A stretch of 38,941 bases of DNA from positions 1 to 38,941 of the forward strand of contig CACYLY010000013.1 in the NCBI GenBank assembly GCA_902775355.1, written 5' to 3'. The notes under the pieces were generated by a model that worked only from the letters and a program-made list of their open reading frames with translations, ran no database searches and had not been told where the DNA came from. The position numbers were made by a program, and so were the translations under genes. Shown piece after piece: positions 33,111 to 38,941 of the stretch (within the stretch, counting starts at the first letter, position 1; each line of letters begins with the position of its first letter). The stretch comes from Oscillospiraceae bacterium (GTDB lineage Bacteria > Bacillota > Clostridia > Oscillospirales > Oscillospiraceae).

Positions 33111-34709
33111 ATGTCTGGAGCGAATAACGCATTGTACCGTCTGAACGAGTCGATCAATTCCTTTCAGCAGAGACTGAACGCGCCGGTCGACAAAGTTTAT
33201 CAGTCCAGCGTCAACATCAATGAGACCACGACCCGCATCCTGGGCAAGATCGAGGATTTCCAGCAGAACCTGGTCCAGGGGGAGCAGACTCAACTGGCAC
33301 ATGAAAACATCATCCGCATCGACCAGCTCCTGAAGGAGCGCTTCGGCGATTATGAGGCCATCCGAAAGACGGTGATGGGCATTGTCCGGGACTTTGACGT
33401 GAACCTGGTCCGCAACAGCACCATTACCGATCTGAGCGAAGAACTCTGGATCAGCAGTTCCAGATACTGGCTGTCTTACGCGCTGATCGCCATTACCGCC
33501 TGGGTGAATGACTACCCGGAGGTGGCGCGCAACGCGCTGTCCGAATCCGGCCGCCGGGACGCCATTAAGACCACGCTGTTCTTCTGCCTGACCAATCTGC
33601 GCTTTGAGCGCATGGATGCGGCGAAAAAATGGTTCTGCGAATACATCAAGATCCTGGATCCCAAGATGCTGCAGCAGGAGACCGCGGTGCTGCTGCAGGC
33701 TTTCCTGAACGGCATCTTCGGCAAGGACAAGGAGCTGGAGCACGAGGTCCTCGACCTGATCGAAGAGTGGATGCGGATCCTTAACGAGGACGCGGAAGCC
33801 TGCCAGGCCCTGGTGGAGTCCTATGTGGTCTACATCAAGAACATGAGGAGCCCCGTGAAGTTCAGCTACTCCTCCATTTTGCAGTACTGCCGGAACAAGG
33901 ACCAGGTCGCACGCAGCTATGAGGAAGTGGCCAAGTACGACCAGCTGTTGGAGTTCGTCCGATCCCTGGATGTGGAACTTGAGGAGCAGAACGACGAAAA
34001 CTACCGCGCAAGAGTGGACGCGGTGCTGATGAACCTTATCACCCGCTATGACGAGGAAGAGCTGTCGCTGAAGGACCAGCAGGCGTATTACCAGTACATC
34101 GTTGAAAATCAGGGTGTGATCCAGAAGGCCGAGGCCCAGTATCAGCAGCGTCAGGAGCTGCAGAACTCTTCTTTCAACATCGGCAAGCAAATGATGCGCT
34201 GGGCCCTGTTCGACGCCGATGGGACGGATATCCAGGTCCGCAAATTCGGTTTCCAGAACACCAAAGACTTTTTCACCGAGGGTGTGAACCGCTGGGACAT
34301 CCAGCTGCAGCAGGATCGTCCGCTGAACTTCGAGCTGGCGATCGACGACTGGACCGGCGTCAGCAACGGGACCGACTTCCAGGAGCAGCGGGAGAGCATG
34401 CACCGCTTCTTCGACAGCAACAAGTTCCATTATATGTACATCAATACCTGGAACATCGCCCTGGTTCTGGCCGTCATTCTTTCCGTAGGCCTGGCTTTCC
34501 TGACCCCCTACGCCCTGGTGGTGACGGCGCTGGCCGCAGGCTTCCTGGCGTTCCGCGTTTTGAAAGCCATGAAGGAATATCCCCAGCGCGTGGAGAGAGC
34601 CAAGGCCGCTCTCGACGCCGTGCTTGCGGAAATAGCCGAATACAGACTGTTCTTCGACGACAAGCGTCAGCTCAAGGATGAGCTGATCAGCGCCGCCTCA
34701 TTCCTGTAA
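33111..34709 (+). CDS. Paralogue 2: helical core, two-TM protein
   Basis: The 532-aa protein begins 13 nt after paralogue 1, behind GGGGGGA. The shared block is YWLSYALIAITAWVNDY (core start about residue 120) and LTNLRFERMDAAKKWF. The N-terminal helix region is shorter than in paralogue 1. Two hydrophobic helices (about 447-486, NIALVLAVILSVGLAFL and the next segment) precede a helical tail. The shared build, order and spacing with its neighbours point to gene duplication within the locus, with the three proteins likely assembling together. No catalytic motif is visible. Confidence 0.72.
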   Translation: MSGANNALYRLNESINSFQQRLNAPVDKVYQSSVNINETTTRILGKIEDFQQNLVQGEQTQLAHENIIRIDQLLKERFGDYEAIRKTVMGIVRDFDVNLVRNSTITDLSEELWISSSRYWLSYALIAITAWVNDYPEVARNALSESGRRDAIKTTLFFCLTNLRFERMDAAKKWFCEYIKILDPKMLQQETAVLLQAFLNGIFGKDKELEHEVLDLIEEWMRILNEDAEACQALVESYVVYIKNMRSPVKFSYSSILQYCRNKDQVARSYEEVAKYDQLLEFVRSLDVELEEQNDENYRARVDAVLMNLITRYDEEELSLKDQQAYYQYIVENQGVIQKAEAQYQQRQELQNSSFNIGKQMMRWALFDADGTDIQVRKFGFQNTKDFFTEGVNRWDIQLQQDRPLNFELAIDDWTGVSNGTDFQEQRESMHRFFDSNKFHYMYINTWNIALVLAVILSVGLAFLTPYALVVTALAAGFLAFRVLKAMKEYPQRVERAKAALDAVLAEIAEYRLFFDDKRQLKDELISAASFL

Positions 34710-34752
34710 GAAGCCTTTGGATCAGAGATTATAAAAACTGGAGGGTATAAAG

Positions 34753-34932
34753 ATGAACGAGCAGAATTTTTCCATGGACACCGATTTCGAAGCTCTGATG
34801 GAGCAGCGCATGCAGGAGACTTTTATGGACCCGTCCCACACCGGGGAGAGCGCCAGTGACGAGCGCCTGCGGGAAATGAACAAGAAGCTCCCGCAGTGGA
34901 GCCTTGAGCCCCCCTACAGCTTTCTGAAATGA
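34753..34932 (+). CDS. Small acidic protein, 59 aa
   Basis: A short gene starts at ATG 34753 behind GGAGGG (about 34739-34745) and ends at TGA 34930-34932, overlapping the next start codon by 4 bp. The protein begins MNEQNFSMDTDFEALMEQRM and ends with a Pro/aromatic motif LPQWSLEPPYSFLK. It has no membrane helix, signal or Cys. Its good ribosome binding site and tight coupling at the downstream side support it as a real gene. It may be a small adaptor, binding partner or tail peptide for one of the larger proteins. Function unknown. Confidence 0.7.
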   Translation: MNEQNFSMDTDFEALMEQRMQETFMDPSHTGESASDERLREMNKKLPQWSLEPPYSFLK

Positions 34933-35453
34933 CCAAGACGGCGGAAAAGCCGCAGCTGACAGCTCCGCCAGCCAGCTATCAGGAATGGCTGGAGTGTTTT
35001 GAACTCCTGCGCCAGCGCCCCCAGAACGGAGAATTGCTGCGCCTGATGGCCCGGGGAAGCGTTCCCGCGCTGGACGCGCGGCTGCTGGACAGCTTCCTCA
35101 AGCGTCTGGACGACGCGGTACGCGACACGGTCCAGTATCGGATCCAGGAGATGCTGTCCCATCTGGACGAGGCCTTGGCCGAGGCGGATCTGGACGGAGC
35201 GGAGCTCCTGGCCATCCGCTTCTGGAATCGCGCCGGAGACTGCTTCTTTTTTGAACGGCTGGAGGGCCTGCCGCTTCGACAGCGGCTTGAACTCCGGGAG
35301 GGCTATGACAGGCAGTTGACGCGCTTCTGGAGCGATCTGGCCGACACGGTCCTTCGGGACGCGGCAGAATTCGGCAGCAGCGAGCTGGAGGAGCTCGCCC
35401 TCCGGTTCCGAAGCCTGCAAAAAAAATGGGAACACAGGCAGGTGCCCCTATGA
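34929..35453 (+). CDS. Unknown helical protein, 174 aa
   Basis: The ATG at 34929 overlaps the stop of the 59-aa gene, and its own TGA (35451-35453) overlaps the ATG of the AAA+ gene, so three genes are translationally coupled. The protein is strongly helical and rich in Leu, Glu and Arg, with WLECFELLRQRPQNGELL near the start and a C-terminal charged helix. There is no membrane helix or known motif. Its coupling to the Ycf46-like ATPase makes an adaptor or substrate role plausible. Confidence 0.68.
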   Translation: MTKTAEKPQLTAPPASYQEWLECFELLRQRPQNGELLRLMARGSVPALDARLLDSFLKRLDDAVRDTVQYRIQEMLSHLDEALAEADLDGAELLAIRFWNRAGDCFFFERLEGLPLRQRLELREGYDRQLTRFWSDLADTVLRDAAEFGSSELEELALRFRSLQKKWEHRQVPL

Positions 35454-36964
35454 GCAATTACGAACATACCCGTGAGGAAGTAAAAAACTACATCATCGCC
35501 CGGGTGCCGCTCGTGGTGATCGATACCTCGGAGCGAGCGAGGGCGGAAAAGCTGCTGCGCAGCATCGCTGCGGAGCTGTCCATCGACATCTCGTACTATA
35601 CCGACGCCAAGCAGGTAAGAAGCCTGAGCAAGCCCGGCGTATCGGTGAATGTGGACCGGGACCCGCTGCCCTATGTGGCAGGGGAGTTCAGCCACAAGCG
35701 CAGGGCGACCTTTGCCCTGGGGGACTGCCGGAAAACCGGGGAGGACTCTTACTATACCCGGGAACTGCTGAACACGGTCTATCTTGCCAAGGAATCGCTG
35801 GGGACCCTGATCCTCATCACGCCGGACAGCATCTGGCCCCGCCTGGCCCGCTTCGGGATGCTGGTACGGCTGGATCTGCCGGATCTGCAGGAGCGCAAGC
35901 AGCAGATCGCCGCCTTCGTGAAGGATCACAAGTCCCGCTTCCGCATCGAGTGGACCGAGCCGGACATAGAGTACGCCGCGGCGGTGCTCAGCGGCTTCAG
36001 TGAGGTGCAGGTCAACAACATCCTCTCCTCCACCCTTGTGGAGCATGAGGGCCTGCAGCGCAGGGATCTCAGCAACCTGGCCAACCAGAAGAGCCGGCTG
36101 TACGCCGCCGTGCCCAGCATCCATCCCGTGCAGGTCAGCGAGGATCTGACCGTGTCCGGCCTTCGCCGGCTGAAGGAGTGGCTGGAGGACAAGAGGAAGA
36201 TCTTCTTTGCGCCCGAGGAAACTCTGCGCGCCAGGGATCTGGAGCCGCCGCGGGCGATCCTGCTCCTGGGCGTGCCCGGCTGCGGCAAGTCCCTCTCCGC
36301 TAAAATGGTGGCCTCCGTTTGGCGGCTGCCCCTCTTCCGCTTCGACCTGGGCACGGTCTATGACAAGTATGTGGGCGAGAGCGAAAAGAAGATGAACGAC
36401 GCGCTGCAGTTTCTCGATAACGTCTCCCCCTGCGTCGTCTGGGTCGATGAGATCGAAAAGGCCCTGTCCGTCTCCGACGGGGGCAACGACGTGGGCCGGC
36501 GCGTGCTGGGGCAGTTCCTGTTCTGGATGCAGGAATCCCGCAGCCGTGTGTTCCTGGTTGCCACCGCCAACGATATCGCGTCCCTCCCGCCGGAACTCTT
36601 CCGCAAGGGCCGCTTTTCAGAGCTGTTCTTCGTGGATCTGCCGAACCGGAGCGAACGCCGGGAAGTACTCTGCCAGTACTGCGGGAAGGCCCTGCACTGG
36701 ATACCGGAGCCCCGGGAGCTGGACGAACTGGCCGGCATTTGCGAGGGCTTCAGCTACGCCGATATCGAATATGCCGTCAAGGGCCTGGCGGAGCGGCTCC
36801 TCCTGGACCCCGATACCCGGGTGGACGCCGATACGCTGGCAGAATGCTTCGATAAGCAGATCCCCTATTCCAAAACCAACGCCGAGACCTTGCGAGCGCT
36901 TCGCGCCTGGGGCGCAGACCGCGCGATCCATGCGTCCGGCTCACAGGAGGTGCATTCAACGTGA
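35450..36964 (+). CDS. Ycf46-like AAA+ ATPase
   Basis: The 504-aa protein (ATG 35450, coupled to the previous stop; an in-frame ATG at 35426 would overlap the previous gene more) has an N-terminal degenerate AAA-like region (about 1-250) and a full AAA+ domain. Motifs are Walker A GVPGCGKS (274-281), the KYVGESEKKMNDAL segment, Walker B with D333-E334 in VWVDEIEKAL, sensor 1 ATANDI, and the arginine-finger region FRKGRF. This arrangement matches the Ycf46 group of AAA+ proteins of cyanobacteria and plastids, whose role is poorly defined. AAA+ proteins of this class usually remodel or unfold partner proteins. Its stop overlaps the GTG start of paralogue 3. Confidence 0.85.
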   Translation: MSNYEHTREEVKNYIIARVPLVVIDTSERARAEKLLRSIAAELSIDISYYTDAKQVRSLSKPGVSVNVDRDPLPYVAGEFSHKRRATFALGDCRKTGEDSYYTRELLNTVYLAKESLGTLILITPDSIWPRLARFGMLVRLDLPDLQERKQQIAAFVKDHKSRFRIEWTEPDIEYAAAVLSGFSEVQVNNILSSTLVEHEGLQRRDLSNLANQKSRLYAAVPSIHPVQVSEDLTVSGLRRLKEWLEDKRKIFFAPEETLRARDLEPPRAILLLGVPGCGKSLSAKMVASVWRLPLFRFDLGTVYDKYVGESEKKMNDALQFLDNVSPCVVWVDEIEKALSVSDGGNDVGRRVLGQFLFWMQESRSRVFLVATANDIASLPPELFRKGRFSELFFVDLPNRSERREVLCQYCGKALHWIPEPRELDELAGICEGFSYADIEYAVKGLAERLLLDPDTRVDADTLAECFDKQIPYSKTNAETLRALRAWGADRAIHASGSQEVHST

Positions 36965-38661
36965 GTATTGCCTCTCTCCAGGCGGAAGTCAGCCGGCTGG
37001 AATCTATTAACCGCGAGCTGCGTTCGGAACTCTACGAGATCGAGTCTGGAGCCAACCGGGGCTACAATGCGCTGGAGGAATCCAACAGCAAGGCCAGACA
37101 GCGTCTGGACACCAGCTCGCAGATCCTGTTGAACAGCCAGAACGCCGGTCTGGCCGCGATCGAGAAAATGGCGGAGATCGACCGGCTCTATACCCGCTTC
37201 AAGCAGATGGAGCTGGCCAACAAACGCATTCGCGACTGCAACAACAAGAGGTTTTACGATTTTGCCAACTACCGCAGGATCCGCAAGATCGTACAGGGCT
37301 TGATGGATAACCTGGACGTGAACATGGTCAGTGACGCAGTCATATACCGTTCCATCGAGGCCCAGCATCTCAAAACCCCGAACTACTGGCTCACCTGCGC
37401 GCTCATCGCCATCATGGGCTGGAAGAACGACGATAAGGAACTGGCGGAGCGCGCCCTCCAGATCGCGATCAAGCTGGATAAGAAGGACACGGCGGTCTTT
37501 TTCCTGCTGTTCAACCTGCGCATGGGGCGCGACGACGCGGCCCTGAAGTGGTTTTACAGCTATCAGGAATGCCCGCTGAAGGGCTCGGACGAGCGCACCT
37601 TCCTGCTGTTCTTTGCGCTGATGAGCAAGACCATCAACAGCAGCGAGAAGATGAGCGATGAGTCCCGCCGGGAGATGCACGACTTCATCGACAAGGTGGT
37701 GGCCCTCAGCCTAAACCGGGAAGGCTATTCCGAAGAGGAAATGGTCCAGTGCGTGCTGCGCTACATCGACCAGATGGACAGCCGGGAGCACGCTTCCTAC
37801 CCGCTGCTGGAAAAGCACTGCGGCGCCTTTCCCCAGCTGCAGACGGCCCTGTGCAAGGCCAAGGGCAATGTCAGCTTCCTGGAGTTCCTGAAGGAAGTGC
37901 TCCATTTCGAGCAGGTCGAGCGCAACAGCTTCGTGAAGAATTATATCCTGGAGCTGGTGGAGCGGCCAAACGACGAGGAAAAGCAGGTAAGCGAGGACAT
38001 CCGCTACAATGAGCTGATCATCCACTACGAAGGCGATGTGGAGGCGGCCAAAGCCCAGATGGAGGCTAAGCACCAGCACGACGAGGCGGAGCTGAACCTG
38101 ATCCTGGAGATGATCAACTGGATCTACCGGGGCAACAAGGAAGAAGTGGACGCCCAGGGAAGGCTTACCATGTTCTCCTACACCAAGGATCTGCAGCTCA
38201 AAGCCTACGAGCGGCACCTCAACGCCTACCGCAGCGCCATCGGCAAACCCAAGCCGATCCAGATCGGCGATTACGCCACACAGGCGAATTTAAGCGATCC
38301 GGCGGGCGAGGAGAGGAAGATCCGCGGCTTCTATGAGCAGCGCCGGGATCAGCAGCTTGCGGAGATCAAGAATCTGAGCGCCTATATCGCTTTCGCCGTC
38401 GCCCTGGCCGCCGCCGTCGCGGCGCCCTTCCTGCACCTGGCGATGCTGATCATCACGGTGATCGCGGCAGGCGCGGGCGGTTATATCCTGCTGTCCAACA
38501 AGTCCAAGCGCAGCAGGATCAGCGATGCCTGCGAGAACAGTATCCAGGCGTGTACGGAGGTTTTGAACAAATTGATTGCCGAATTCAGGCGATATCTGGA
38601 AGAGATCCAGCATTACGACAGCTATGACGAACAGATCCGGGAAGAATTTGACCAGCTCTGA
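36961..38661 (+). CDS. Paralogue 3: coiled-coil, helical core, two-TM protein
   Basis: The 566-aa protein starts at GTG 36961 behind AGGAGG, overlapping the AAA+ stop (GTGA). It has an N-terminal coiled coil (about 3-75), the shared block YWLTCALIAIMGWKNDD and FFLLFNLRMGRDDAALKWF (about 135-200), and two hydrophobic helices near the C-terminus (about 474-513, AYIAFAVALAAAVAAPFL and the next), followed by a helical tail. It is the third protein with this build and the last gene of the locus. A strong terminator follows. Confidence 0.72.
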   Translation: MSIASLQAEVSRLESINRELRSELYEIESGANRGYNALEESNSKARQRLDTSSQILLNSQNAGLAAIEKMAEIDRLYTRFKQMELANKRIRDCNNKRFYDFANYRRIRKIVQGLMDNLDVNMVSDAVIYRSIEAQHLKTPNYWLTCALIAIMGWKNDDKELAERALQIAIKLDKKDTAVFFLLFNLRMGRDDAALKWFYSYQECPLKGSDERTFLLFFALMSKTINSSEKMSDESRREMHDFIDKVVALSLNREGYSEEEMVQCVLRYIDQMDSREHASYPLLEKHCGAFPQLQTALCKAKGNVSFLEFLKEVLHFEQVERNSFVKNYILELVERPNDEEKQVSEDIRYNELIIHYEGDVEAAKAQMEAKHQHDEAELNLILEMINWIYRGNKEEVDAQGRLTMFSYTKDLQLKAYERHLNAYRSAIGKPKPIQIGDYATQANLSDPAGEERKIRGFYEQRRDQQLAEIKNLSAYIAFAVALAAAVAAPFLHLAMLIITVIAAGAGGYILLSNKSKRSRISDACENSIQACTEVLNKLIAEFRRYLEEIQHYDSYDEQIREEFDQL

Positions 38662-38688
38662 TACGGAGAAGACAGAGAAAAGACCGTA

Positions 38689-38821
38689 GGGGCGGCTGTC
38701 ATGCTGCCCCGCGCGGGAAAGGGAAAAGGCAAAAGAATAGTGAGGCGAACTTGCAACGATGTGCGATTCGCCTCACTTTTTTCACGATACGCTTGACCTG
38801 CCGGGCGGTTGCCAGCCGCCC
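38689..38821. repeat. Hairpin repeats after the locus
   Basis: Two elements of the same short hairpin family as at 7156-7498 lie here: 38689-38710 (GGGGCGGC with GCTGCCCC) and 38803-38821 (GGGCGGTT with GCCGCCC). They flank the terminator at 38739. Further right (about 38867-38912) there are tandem ACGAACT/ACAAACT words. The region to the window end has no gene. Confidence 0.65.
38739..38783 (+). terminator. Rho-independent terminator of the 12-gene locus
   Basis: A perfect 11-bp stem (38739-38749 with 38767-38777) is followed by TTTTT. It lies 78 nt after the last gene and marks the end of the transcription unit that begins at 20287. Confidence 0.9.
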
Positions 38822-38941
38822 CTGCGATGAAAACCGACAGGCTTGGCCGTATGGAGACAGCCTCGTTCTACGAACTGCGATCTACGAACTACGAACTACA
38901 AACTACAAACCAAGCACCGCGCGCCCGTTCAGCACCGCCTC

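Overview
The window looks like chromosomal DNA of a GC-rich Firmicute of the class Clostridia, probably a gut Oscillospiraceae relative. The reasons are the PolC-type DNA polymerase directly after ispG, strong AGGAGG-type ribosome binding sites, consensus sigma-A promoters with 17-bp spacers, a FeoA-FeoB fusion, and the many short GC-rich hairpin repeats between genes. The genus assignment is inference. No rRNA, tRNA, CRISPR array, transposase or integrase was seen.

Positions 1-14,600 hold a small peptide-modification (RiPP-like) cluster and housekeeping genes. The cluster has a 46-aa precursor-like peptide behind a consensus promoter, a radical SAM/SPASM-type enzyme and a PqqD-like peptide-binding protein. 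Facing it on the minus strand are a FeoA-FeoB ferrous iron transporter and a Cys-rich FeoB-associated small membrane protein. Their promoter carries a perfect palindrome that looks like a DtxR-family metal repressor site. The plus strand then carries tex, ispG, polC and a beta-CASP metallo-beta-lactamase. Repeat-rich spacers lie between tex and ispG and between ispG and polC.

Positions 14,690-19,900 hold an unusual membrane protein (degenerate protein kinase fold, one transmembrane helix, extracellular C-type-lectin-like domain) and a copper module. The copper module is CsoR, with its operator inside its own promoter spacer, a 194-bp tandem duplication, and a CopA P-type ATPase. The last 67 residues of CopA are a CopZ-like domain with its own internal ribosome binding site and start codon.

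Positions 20,287-38,783 look like one transcription unit of 12 plus-strand genes, starting at a strong promoter and ending at a strong terminator. It encodes an SPFH/zinc-ribbon protein, a four-helix membrane protein, a zinc-ribbon helical protein, a HerA/FtsK-like ATPase, a 932-aa multidomain protein, a protein of unknown family, three paralogous membrane proteins with the same layout, a 59-aa protein, a 174-aa protein, and a Ycf46-like AAA+ ATPase. The 932-aa protein has 56 PEE[I/V] tetrapeptides, a papain/C39-like cysteine peptidase domain and a C-terminal RelA/SpoT-like nucleotidyltransferase domain. I do not recognise this locus as a named system. It is the best candidate here for an undescribed one. 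My working reading is a membrane-associated, two-ATPase assembly built around a toxin-like protein that could make or alter nucleotide alarmones. That reading is inference from domains and gene order.
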